DNA from: Heterobasidion occidentale
Lineage: Eukaryota; Basidiomycota; Agaricomycetes; Russulales; Bondarzewiaceae
NCBI GenBank assembly: GCA_039111635.1
Contig: JBCAQO010000002.1
Coordinates: 2,356,001 to 2,420,000 of the forward strand
Reading direction: 5' to 3'
Length of the DNA stretch: 64,000 bases
Position numbers and translations under genes: made by a program. The notes under the pieces were generated by a model. It ran no database searches, was not told where the DNA came from, and worked only from the letters and a program-made list of their open reading frames with translations. Below are positions 12,461-22,392 of this stretch, piece after piece (the stretch's first letter is position 1; every line of letters begins with the position of its first letter).

Positions 12461-15400
12461 TTATATCTTTCTAAAGCCTAATCGCCGCTGGTCGGGGCTT
12501 GTCTGGGTAGCTTTCGTGGAATTCACGAAGCGCCTCGTCGGCCGTATCTTTGAGGAGGGCAAAGGTTCCCAGGTGTTATCGGCCTCGGAGTATCCGACCC
12601 ACTTGACAAGGTATTTGGTCCCTCGTCCCTGGCGTCTCGAATCTAGAATGGCCTCCACTTCGTAGTGCTCTTCTTCATTCAGGATCTCTGGGGCAGGTCT
12701 GGGGAAGTTCCTTCCGTGGGCCTCTGTCTCGTGATATTCCGTAAGTATGGAGGCATGAAACACCGGGTGTATCTTCCATGTTTCGGGTATTTCCAACCGA
12801 TAAGCCAGAGGGCCGATTCTTTCAGTCACTGAAAAGGGGCCATAGCGCCTAGGTGCCAGCTTGAACTTCGGATGAGTCGTCCGAATGTGGGTTCCTTCTA
12901 ACCAAACTTGGGTTCCTACTTCCCACTGCGGGAGTTTCCTGTGCAGGTCCCGGTCCTTGGCGTGCTGCGCTGCTATTTGTAGACTTGCGGCCGCATCTTC
13001 TTGGACTTCTTTGATTAGCCGCAAACGTTCAGTTACTGCGGGTACCTTGGTCTCCAAAGCTGAGTCGACTGAATATGGTGGGTTGAACCCATAAAGGACT
13101 TCAAACAGCGACTTCCCAGTGGCGGAGTGTCTTCGGGTATTGTGGGAGAATTCTGCGAAGGGGATCAAGTCTACCCAATTATCTTGATGGTAGTTGCAGA
13201 AAACTCGCAGGAATTGCTCGATCTCTTGGTTTACCCGTTCTGTTTCTCCGTCCGTTTGGGGGTGGTAAGCCGTGCTGAGGGCAGGGGTAATTCCCATTCC
13301 TTTCCATAGTTCCCTTGTGAATTTTGCCGCAAATTGAGGACCTCTGTCGGACACCACCTTGGTTGGTAGTCCGTATCGTTTGAACACATTGTCCTGGAAG
13401 AGCGTCGTGGTTTCTTCGGCCGTGATTGTCTTCTTGCACGGGGTTATGACTATTCCTTTTGACAGACCCTGATCGACTACCACGTTGATCGAGTCGTAGC
13501 CTCTGCTTTCCGGGAGGTCTGTCACGAAGTCGGTGGAGATAAAGCGCCAAGGTACGTTTGTGGTCTCCAGCGGTTGGATCGGTGGATGGGTCCTATGGGA
13601 AGGTTCTTGGTAGATTGGCAGACTGCACATCCATCCACATATGCGTGTACAAATTTGGTCATGCTTGACCACCAGTAATGGCGTTGGACCAATTCCAAGG
13701 TCTTTGCTCGGCCCGGGTGTCCTGTAGCCATAGTGTCATGGTGCGTTTTGACAATCATTCGTCGAAGGAGGTCGTCCTTTGGGACGCATATGTAACCGTC
13801 GCGTCTTGTGATGCCCTTTTCATGTGTCCATTTTCCTAGGTCGCCCTTCATTGCGTTTGGGCCTTTTTCCAGCAGTTTCTTGAGGGCGACATCAACCAGC
13901 AAATCGTTTCCGAGCGCGAGTGTCGAATAAGGGAGAGGATGTCCGAGGATACGAGTTCTGTTGCTTTGACGTGTATGCCTTCACTTGGCTCTACTAGAGT
14001 TTCACTGGACTCAGTGAAAAGTCTGGACGGAAGCAGAGTCTGTGCCTTGTTATCAGATTCCACCCCCTCACTAAGGTCTGGACGCCTGGACAGAGCATCG
14101 GCATGATTAGTAGTTCCAGCCTTGTAACTGAGCTGGAAGTCAAATCGGGACAAAAACAGACTCCAGCGCGCTTGTCGCCTTGACAGGTCGCGCGCCGTCT
14201 TAAAGTGTTCTAGGTTTTTATGGTCCGTCCAGACCTCAAAGGGATGTCGAGCGCCTTCGAGGTAGTGTTTCCAGTGTTCCAGTGCTTTGATGATGGCGAG
14301 GAGTTCGCGATCATGCACGTCGTAATTTCGTTCGGCCGGTGAGAACGATCCTGAGAGGTATGCAACAGGGTGCCAGTCGTTATCAGGTCCTTCCTGTAAG
14401 AGGACTGCACCATATGCTGCGAGGGAAGCGTCGGTAACAAGCCGGTAAGGACGCATCGGGTCAGGGTACAACAGGACGGGTCGGCTGGTGAAGGTTTCTT
14501 CAGTCGATCAAACGCCTGTTGGCATTCCGTGGTCCAGTCCCATTTCACATCCTTCTTTGTGAGGTCATGCAGGGGTCGAGCGATCAAAGAGAATTTATCA
14601 ATGAATCGTCGGTAGAAGTTCCCTAAGCCTAAGAAAGAGCGGATGTCGCGAACTGTGCGTGGGATGGGCCATTCCTGGATAGCTTCAATCTTCGAGTCTT
14701 CCATAGCGACGTGGTCTTTTGAGATCGTGTATCCAAGGTAGTTCAGCTTCTCCTTGTGGAACTCGCATTTCTCTGGTTTGAGGTAAAGATCGTTGTCGCG
14801 CAGGATTTGGAGGACTCGCCGAAGAATCACAATGTGTTCCGCTGTGGTCTTCGTGAAGATGAGGATGTCGTCCATATATACCGCTATTTTCCGGGCCAGG
14901 ATGAGTTCTTGGAAGATCATGTTCATCATGGCTTGGAAGGTTCCCGGGGAGTTACAGAGCCCAAAGAACATCACCGTAGGTTCGAAAAGTCCCAAGGGTG
15001 TGACGAAAGCCGCCTTGAACTCGTCTCCTTTCTTGATGCGCACGTTATTATATCCCCACCGAACATCGAGCTTTGAGACACCGTTGCGCCTTTAATGATA
15101 TCCAATAGTTCTTGGATTAATGGCAGGGGGGTGACGTCTCGAATAGTGTGTTCGTTAAGGTGGCGATAGTCTTGTACCGGACGGAGCTTCCATCTTTCTT
15201 GCTTACAAAAAAGAAAGAGGCCGCGCTATGTGCTGTTGACCGACGTATTGTTCCTCTGGAAAGATGCTCTTTGACGAACTTCCCTAACTCGTCATGCTTT
15301 TCCGGGCTCAGGGGAAATATCCGCGGGGCCTGGGGTACAAAAGATGGTTTGAGGTTTATCGCGTGGTCCCATATTGTATGTTGGGGAAGCCTCTGCGATC

Positions 15401-16400
15401 GTCGTTCGCTGAAGATGTCGAGGTAAGAATGATATTCTGTCGGCACCCGACCCTTTAAGTCGGTGGTGTCGATTTCTTCCTCCAGGTCTTCGTCAAAGCT
15501 TGCGAACCCCGAGGGTTCTGGAGCTACCTTCCTAATGACGGGTTCTCCTGCGCTATCCATTGCGGAGGAGTCAGACGGTGTTTGCGCTTCTTCAGCGACT
15601 TTCCCTGAAGCTTCGCCCTGGGCTGCTTTCTGCTGAGCTTGCCGGCGTTCCTTCCTTTCGGCTACTTGTTCTTCGAGCCACTCCCGAGCCTTACGTTGTC
15701 GGGATTTGTGCTCGAGTAACTCCATGAACCGAGTTTTCCATTCCTTCGCGGGTACTTGGCTCCATTGTTCTTTAGTCCAAGTCCACGAGGGTCCTACCGG
15801 TTCTGAGACAAGATGCGGTTTTGTCCGCTGAGGAACCTTGTCACCGCGTAGTTTCGCTAGCCATGCCTTCTTGGTAGGCTCTTCCCTTGCCTTGGTAAAC
15901 CCATATGGTTGTCGGCAATCTCTGGGGCATCAATCAAAGTGTACCTCACGGCGCCTCCACCCGATGGAGGGGTCGTGGTATTTCAACCAATCCGTTCCTA
16001 GGAGCATGTCGTCTTTCCCTAGATTGGTGATGAACATCTGGACGCGTTCAGTGTGAGTTCTCCCTCGTCTATCCTTGATGGTGAGATTCGCGTCTAGGCC
16101 TCGTCGAATGAGGCCTGCTTTGTTGATGGTGTCATCGACGTTGCGAACGCGGATGGGGCGGTTTAAAGGATAGGTAGGGAGATTGTGCTTCCGTACCCAC
16201 TCTTCGTTTACCAGGATCCCTTCGCATGCTGAGTCGATGGCGGCTCTGGCTCCAGCGCTTCTTCCTCGAGTTGTTAATCGCACGTCAAGTCGAATGGGGG
16301 TAATAATGTGACTGTTCATTGCTCCAATTCGAATGTATGGCGGGGAATCATACTCGAGTTTCCTCAACCCTCTCTCTTCGGCTGGTGAAGGAGAGGTCAG
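12461..16400 (-). pseudogene. pol: pol of copy B: PR-RT-RNaseH-integrase-chromodomain, broken
   Basis: Domains in order. The retropepsin-like region has IDSACEG where D-S/T-G is usual. RT carries the catalytic YMDD box (IAVYMDDILIF) at about 14880. RNase H shows TDASLAAYG and DRELLAI. Integrase has an HHCC zinc region ending CAVCQSTK, then the DDE core (STDFVTDLP, VVSDRGPQFA, HPQTDGETERVNQE). A C-terminal chromodomain has YLVKWVGYSEADNTWEP. Breaks: CGA to TGA after EVHFD at 15930, a lost C near 15190 that shifts RT, a shift near 14490 in the RNase H region, further shifts near 13600 and 13910, and a lost G near 12565 that ends the chromodomain early. Confidence 0.92.
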
Positions 16401-17960
16401 GAAAAATCCTCTGCCAGATCTACCAACATCTGCCTTTGCTCGGCCTTTCCTACTCCTTGGAAGAGCGCTCGGACGCCATTAATATCACTGATGGGTCCGT
16501 TGCTTCGTCGTCCGTTAGGCGGTACGTAGCGCTCTCCATCGCTCTGACGTGATCCTCCCCTTCTCGCGGAAGGGTCCTCACGTTCCACCGAATTACCAGG
16601 TTGTGGTACCCGACGGTGGTGGCTATGAGAACTCCCCTCCTCCAGTCCTCGATGTAGTCGCGCATCGTCTCCCACCGGGGGTTCTTGCTCGTCTTCATCC
16701 TCCATGTCTGCAGCGCGAGTTCGTCTACCTCCTCTGCCCACCGACTTGCGCGTATTTCCTCGAGACGGGGGAACGCCTCTACGAGGGGAACGACAGTCAG
16801 CTATCCCATGCCCTGGTCTTCCGCAATTGTAGCAGGAAAAGGGAGCAGGTCTCTTGCCATCGTATACACGCTTGTTTCCGATCGGCGTCTCTTTTGCGAG
16901 AGGCGTCAATATCCATGTCAACCACCTGGTTGTTCATTCTGCGAGGGGCGGTGGTAGAGTTGTAGCGACGAGCTGGTTGGAGGTGAAAGCGATTGAGGAA
17001 GTCGCTTCGGAATGAGGTGGAGTTGGCGAGGATCGCCTTTTGAGCACTTCGGGCTCTCAAGCGTCCATCTATTTCACAGGCAGTGTTAACCCAGTCTTGG
17101 ATTGTATCTTTCGGCGGAGTTTCTTTGTCATAGATTTTGTCCATGACTCTCGGATCGAGCCCTCTCTGGAAGTAGGGAACTTGTTCCCTGTCGGTGATGT
17201 CGGCGTCGGCGGCTATAAGGATGAATTGGTTTGAATATTCATCCACCGTCATCTTCCCCTGAGAGAAAGACATGAGGGCGCTTCGGGCCTTGTCCGTGAG
17301 GTTCGTTTCCTTGAACTGGAGTTTAAACCGGACAAGGAAGTCGTCCCAAGTTCCTACGGTCTTGGGGGGGGTCGCCCCTACTGTCTTCTTTAGGAAACTT
17401 TCCGCCCATACGCCGGCTGTCCCATATCTCATGCAAGAGAGAGCGAGAGAAACTTTTCCTGAATCCGTCTTGTATCGGTCTGGTTCTGCTGTAAAAAGGA
17501 GGAGGCAATTCATGATGAATTTCTGTGATTGTGTTCGGTCCCCTTCGAAGTTATCAGGGAGCTTGAGCTTTCCCCTTCCCGATGAGACGGGGGGGTCTGT
17601 AGGATTTGACATAATATTTCGGGTGTTGATCGGTGTTTGAATATCCGAGGATTCGGACTCGGATGTTCCTTCTTCTTCCTCCGATGTGTCCGGGATTTCC
17701 GGTTCGGGGTTCCTGTACTGGGGTGGCTCTACCCAGTCTTCTGTTGTTTCGTCCCAAGCCCACTCAGCTTCTGTTCCGTCTTCTCTTGTGAAGAAGTATC
17801 GTCCTTCTCGGTACGAGCAGTTATCAAAGTTTGGGGGTGCTGGTCGATTGGTGTCGGAGTAATACCAGCGGTTTTCTCTTTGATGGATAAGACGATTGTT
17901 TTGTCGAAGTTGGTTATGGGTTCGTCTAGTGCCTGGTGGAAATCCTAGGCCTAGGTCTTG
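16397..17960 (-). pseudogene. gag: gag of copy B (capsid plus zinc knuckle), frameshifted
   Basis: Retrotransposon Gag. An acidic, open N-terminal stretch reaches back to about 17960 without a clear ATG; the first good ATG (MSNPTDPP) is at 17612. The capsid-like part contains the retrotransposon Gag signature around LPDNFEGDR and FKLQFKETN. A CCHC zinc knuckle, CYNCGRPGHGIADC, follows at about 16840. Extra bases near 16830-16880, relative to copy A, shift the frame between capsid and knuckle. The Gag frame ends with TGA at 16397, where the Pol frame (-1) is already open. Confidence 0.85.
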
Positions 17961-18071
17961 CTCCAGGGTGTGTGAAGTAACTCTCTTCGGTGGGGGTCTA
18001 TGCCACCGATGAGGGTTGTGAGAAAGAGTGTGGCAGCAAGCAGAGTGTGGTGCAAGGTAGGGGCAAAAGCG

Positions 18072-18081
18072 AGTCTATTCT
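18072..18081 (-). other. Putative self-priming primer-binding site, copy B
   Basis: Two bases inside the 5' LTR the transcript reads AGAATAGACT. This is complementary to AGTCTATTCT inside the LTR (18256-18247), at the expected 5' end of the RNA. No TGG start matching a tRNA 3' CCA is present. Tf1-type elements prime this way; here it is an inference from complementarity. Confidence 0.6.
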
Positions 18082-18083
18082 AG

Positions 18084-18673
18084 TGTTACGAACTGCTTGT
18101 TCAGTAACCCAAGAGTAACAGGTTCTTCCCTAGGTCACACAATGGTCTGAGTGGCGGGCGAAGTCTCGACTGTATCAGGCGACGATACAGGAGGGAATAA
18201 TGATTGGCTCTAAGTTACACAGTGTGAAGACCGCGTAAGAACAAAGAGAATAGACTGAAGATCCTCAGCCTATTCTATGGGCCTTATATACCGTATAGGG
18301 TATAGGGTAAGAGTCCGTGTGCTTCTCCAGGTTTCCATCCTAGGAGAGCTGTGGCCGCCGCCTTTCTCTGTCGGCGCCTACTCTTGTACTTCTCCAGTCG
18401 CACTGATCCATCATGGTGCGACGAGGTGCTTACCCGTAAGCCCTAAGCCCATGGCATGTGAATGCCTCTCATATTACTGTGTGAACTTCATGAGCCTCAT
18501 GTCCCTCCAATATAGCCTTTACCGATGTCTTGAAGAACCATCGGTCTCTTGTCGGCTCCTAAGGACATGCCGAATACCTTGGTGTACGCTCCGTAGTGGA
18601 GCCGCCTAGCATGTGATGCTTGATCCATCGGTTAGACCGGCCGCGAAGGGCCCCGATCGGTCAAGTCATAACA
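18084..18673 (-). repeat. 5' LTR of copy B
   Basis: 590 bp, same termini as 8000-8587. For minus-strand transcription it holds a TATATAAG box at 18290-18283, with the probable transcript start about 34 nt downstream. Confidence 0.95.
18283..18290 (-). promoter_or_regulatory. TATA box in copy B 5' LTR
   Basis: Minus strand reads TATATAAG. The equivalent in copy A is TATATGAG at 20834-20827. In both copies the segment AGTCTATTCT starts 34 nt downstream, a usual TATA-to-start distance. Confidence 0.7.
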
Positions 18674-18678
18674 GTTTA
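18674..18678. repeat. Target site duplication, right copy (GTTTA)
   Basis: Directly follows the right LTR of copy B. The protease sequence of copy A resumes here. Confidence 0.93.
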
Positions 18679-18909
18679 AAGGATAAGTGGGAAGATTGTG
18701 CTTCTGTACCCATCCCTCGTTTACCAAAATCCCTTCGCATGCTGAGTCGATGGCGGCTCTGGCTCCAGCGCTTCTTCCTCGAGTTGTTAATCGCACGTCA
18801 AGTCGAATGGGGGTAATAATGTGACTGTTCATTGCTCCGATTCGGATATATGACGGGGAATCATACTCGAGTTTCCTCGACCCTCTCTCTTCAGCTGGTG
18901 AAGGAGAGG
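18674..18909 (-). pseudogene. pol: pol of copy A, right part: N-terminal protease
   Basis: Protease start with MNSHIITPIRLDV and IDSACEG, interrupted at HNLPTYPL by copy B. The reading frame resumes at 7994 after the inner element. Confidence 0.85.
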
Positions 18910-20500
18910 TCAGGAAAAATCCTCTGCCAGATCCACCAACATCTTCTTTGCCTCTGCCTTCCCTACTTCTTGGAAGAGCGCTCGGACGCCATTAGTATCA
19001 CTGACGGGTCCGTTTCCTCGTCGTCCGTTAGGCGGTACGTAGCGCTCTCCATTGCTCTGGCGTGATCCTCCCCTTCTCGCGGAAGGGTCCTCACATTCCA
19101 CCGAATTACCAGGTTGTGGTACCCGACGGTGGTGGCTATGAGAACTCCCCTCCTCCAGTCCTCGATGTAGTCGCGCATCGTCTCCCACCGGGGGTTCTTG
19201 CTCGTCTTCATCCTCCATGTCTGCAGCGCGAGTTCGTCTACCTCCTCTGCCCACCGACTTGCGCGTATTTCCTCGAGACGGGGGAATGCCTCTACGAGGG
19301 GAACGACAATCAGCTATCCCGTGCCCTGGTTTTCCGCAATTGTAGCAGGAAAGGGAGCGGGTCTCTTGCCATCGTATACACGCTTGTTTCGATCGGCGTT
19401 TCTTTTGCGAGAGGCATCAATATCCATGTCAACCACCTGGTTGTTCATTCTGCGAGGAGCGGTGGTAGAGTTATAACGACGAGCGGGTTGGAGGTGGAAG
19501 CGATTGAGGAAGTCGCTTCGGAATGAGGTGGAGTTGGCGAGGATCGCCTTTTGAGCACTTCGGGCTCTTAGGTGTCCATCTATTTCACAGGCAGTGTTGA
19601 CCCAATCTTGGATCGTGTCCTTCGGCGGAGTTTCTTGTCATAGATTTTGTCCATGACCCTCGGGTCAAGCCTCTCTGGAAATAAGGAACCTGTTCTTTAT
19701 CGGTGATGTCGGCGTCGGCGGCGATAAGGATGAATTGATTTGAATATTCATCCACCGTCATCTTCCCCTGAGAGAAAGACATGAGGGCGCTTCGGGCCTT
19801 GTCCGTGAGGTTCGTTTCCTTGAACTGGAGTTTAAACCTGACAAGGAAGTCGTCCCAAGTTCCTCCGGTCTTGGGCGGGGTCGCCCCTACTGTCTTTTTA
19901 GGAAGCTCTCTGCCCATAACGCCGGCCGTCCCGTATCTCATGCACGAGAGAGCGAGGAAACTTTATCTGTGTCCGTCTTGTATCGGTCCGATTTCTGTTG
20001 TAAAAAGGAGGAGGCAATTCATGATGAATTTCTGTGATTGTGTTCGGTCCCCTTCGAAGTTATCAGGGAGTTTGAGCTTGCCCCTTCCCGACGAGACGGG
20101 GGGTCTGTAGGATTTGACATAATGTTTCGGGTGTTGATCGGTGTTTGAATATCCGAGGATTCGGACTCGGATGTTCCTTCTTCTTCTCCGATGTGTCCGG
20201 GATTTCCGGTTCGGGGTTCCTGTACTGGGGTGGCTCTACCCAGTCTTCTGCTGTTTCGTCCCAAGCCCACTCAGCTTCTGTTCCGTCTTCTCTTGTGAAG
20301 AAGTATCGTCCTTCTCGGTACGAGCAGTTATCAAAGTTTGGGGGTGCTGGCCGGTTGTGTCGGAGTAATACCAGCGGTTTCTCTTTGATGGATAGGACGA
20401 TTGTTCTGTCGAAGTTGGTTATGGGTTCGTCTAAGTGCCTGGTGGAAATCCTAGGCCTAGGTCTTGCTCCAGGGTTGGTGAAGTAACTCTCTTCGGTGGG
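18910..20500 (-). pseudogene. gag: gag of copy A, frameshifted
   Basis: Same capsid and knuckle region as copy B, with other indels (near 19635, 19675, 19895 and 20105) that split it. The stop TGA at 18910 sits in the same place as in copy B, with the protease frame at -1. Confidence 0.82.
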
Positions 20501-20576
20501 GGTCTATGCCACCGATGAGGGTTGTGAGAAAGAGTGTGGCAGAGCAGAGTGTGGTGCAAGGTAGGGGGCAAAAGCG

Positions 20577-20586
20577 AGTCTATTCT
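20577..20586 (-). other. Putative self-priming primer-binding site, copy A
   Basis: Same arrangement as copy B: AGAATAGACT next to the LTR and its complement at 20800-20791 within the LTR, 34 nt after the TATA-like box. Confidence 0.6.
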
Positions 20587-20588
20587 AG

Positions 20589-21216
20589 TGTTATGAAACC
20601 TGCTCGTTCAGTAACCAAGAGTAACAGGTTCTTCCCTAGGTCGCCAAATGGAATGACTGAGTGGTGGACGAAAGTCTCGACTGTATCAGACGTTGATACA
20701 GGAGGGAATAATGATTGGCTCTAAGAATCCTGTATGTGTAGATACAGGGGAACGAAGAGGTTCGTATTCGTAGATACGAGATGAACGAAGAGAATAGACT
20801 GAAGATCCTCAGCCTATTCTATGGGCCTCATATACTGTATAGGGTATAGGGTAAGAGTCCGTGTGCTTCTCCAGGTTTCCATCCTAGGAGAGCTGTGGTC
20901 GCCGTCTCTCTCAGCCGGCGCCTACTCTTGTACTTCTCCAGTCGCACTGATCCATCATGGTGCGACGAGGTGCTTACCCGTAAGCCCAAGCCCATGGCAT
21001 GTGAATACGCCTCTCATTACTGTGTGAACTTCTGTGAGCCTCGTGTCCCTCCAATATAGCCTTTACCGATGTCTTGAAGAACCATCGGTCTTGTCGGCTC
21101 CTAAGGACATGCCGAATACCTTGGTGTACGCTCCGTAGTGGAGCCGCCTAGCATGTGATGCTTGATCCATCGGTTAGACACGGCCGCGAAGGGCCCCGAT
21201 CGGTCAAGTCATAACA
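20589..21216 (-). repeat. 5' LTR of copy A
   Basis: 628 bp, TGTTATGAAACC to GTCATAACA. It differs from the inner LTRs mainly at 20727-20790, where a longer segment with two GTAGATAC units replaces the ACACAGTGTGAAGACCGCG stretch of the inner LTRs. Confidence 0.93.
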
Positions 21217-22043
21217 ATGCGGTCCAATAAGGTTTCGTTGATGTGCCGCAAGTTGAAAGACCCTCCTGGGATCTTGAGTTGCTCGTGCCAGAGGCGGCGC
21301 GAGGAGGCTTGGTAACGCAGGAGGATGGTGTCCCCGTACTCGTGCGCGTTCCTGTAAGGATGCATGTCCAGGGCATAGAAAAACTCCTGTATGGCTTGGC
21401 GGTGCTTCAACGGCCAGTTTAAACGCTCGATCTCCGCAATGTACGTCGACTTGGCAGTGGACATTTGATACCAGGAGAGGTCGTCATCGGGGATGGCTTT
21501 CTTGGACGGGCGCGTGGCTGCGAGGGACCTCAAGGCGAGGCCATCCTCGGATCTGATGAGGCCGAAGGCGTCGTCGTTGATGGTGCGGAGGTGGTTGGTA
21601 GCGTCTAGGCAACCGTCTCGAGTGAAATACCAGAGTTCTACATACTCGAAGAGGCGCAGTTTGTTGACCGCGAAGGGGTGTGGCCGGAGGACTGGGCGGT
21701 TCGGGATGGATACTTCCTCATCGAAATCTGGTGCCTTAGGCTTCTTTCTCTCGCTTTTGCGATGCTCTTCCTCCGCCTGCTGCTCAGCTTCGAGGCGTTG
21801 TTGCTCGGCCTGTGCCTGGAAGAGCGCTTCGGCGTCAGCTGCCGCGATGGCATCTGCTTCTACCTGATGGTTCCAAAGTCCCTTGTCAACATTGTTCCCG
21901 GCTGTCCAAATGTTGGCTAAACGTTGTGCCGCCTCTGCGACTTCTGCTCCGGGCACGATTAATTCGCGAGCCCCAGCGTATATGTCTAAGGCGTAGTTGG
22001 GACAGACGAGGGCATTGGGATCAACGAGGATACGGGGAGGCAT
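21217..22043 (-). pseudogene. Gene of unknown function truncated by copy A
   Basis: Open frame from ATG at 22043 (MPPRILVDPN). It contains an Ala/Glu/Gln-rich coil at about residues 60-105, then a globular part with FEYVELWYFT and LRYQASSRRLWHEQL. The LTR joins it after DRI and supplies VMT and a stop. Only the N-terminal 275 residues are present; the rest should lie left of the window. From memory, similar proteins occur in many copies in Agaricomycete genomes near retroelements, so it may be part of another repeat family; this is an inference. No known catalytic motif seen. Confidence 0.6.
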
Positions 22044-22392
22044 GATTTGTCAGATAGGCTTGAGGGGAAAGGGTGTGGTTTGTGCTATGGTGTTGAATAA
22101 ATGCAAAGGAATGAGTTAGCTGCTTGGGCAGCTCGACGAGAGGAAAAGGATGAGAGTTGCTGCTGGCACTGCGTGGGAGCCGGCAGCGGAACCCTCATCA
22201 ACCATAGACCTAATTCTAGGGTTCCGGTCGTGCCTCGTGGAACCTTAGAAAACAAAATCTGGCCCAATGGTGGGATTTGTTCGAGATCTTCATCGGGCGA
22301 GTACACCTAAGTACAGTACTTCAAGTTCCAACCCCCACATCTCACAATATGCTTCGTAATCGCCTCACTTTGTGCTCAAGCATCACGATAAG
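22044..22392. other. Intergenic, divergent starts
   Basis: 349 bp between the truncated minus-strand gene and the plus-strand LRR-like gene. Nothing recognisable beyond possible promoter sequence. Confidence 0.5.

Larger units (their letters stand above)
8000..18673 (-). mobile_element. Inner Ty3/gypsy chromovirus copy B, inserted in copy A
   Basis: Complete 10.7 kb element bounded by two nearly identical LTRs (8000-8587 and 18084-18673) that begin TGTTA and end TAACA. GTTTA occurs directly left (7995-7999) and right (18674-18678). The outer element's sequence runs on across the insertion exactly as in copy B's own uninterrupted protease region near 16164. This is a nested insertion of a family into itself. 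Its LTRs differ at about two bases plus one 2-bp indel by eye, so the jump is recent. Gag, pol and ORF3 nevertheless contain frameshifts and a nonsense codon. Confidence 0.95.
1..21216 (-). mobile_element. Outer Ty3/gypsy chromovirus copy A (interrupted)
   Basis: LTR retrotransposon read on the minus strand: 5' LTR at 20589-21216, gag at about 18910-20500, pol at 18909-18674 continuing at 7994-4304, a third ORF at 4245-3038, a long 3' noncoding tract, and the 3' LTR at 264-1, cut by the window edge. A second copy of the same family (8000-18673) splits it. The two LTRs belong together: both carry the variants GAATACGCCTC and CTTCTGTGAGCCTCGTG, which the inner copy's LTRs lack. Many single-base deletions break gag, pol and ORF3, so the copy is not autonomous. 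The order PR-RT-RH-IN-chromodomain is that of chromoviruses. The right flank reads ATGCG; its partner target duplication lies outside the window. Confidence 0.93.
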
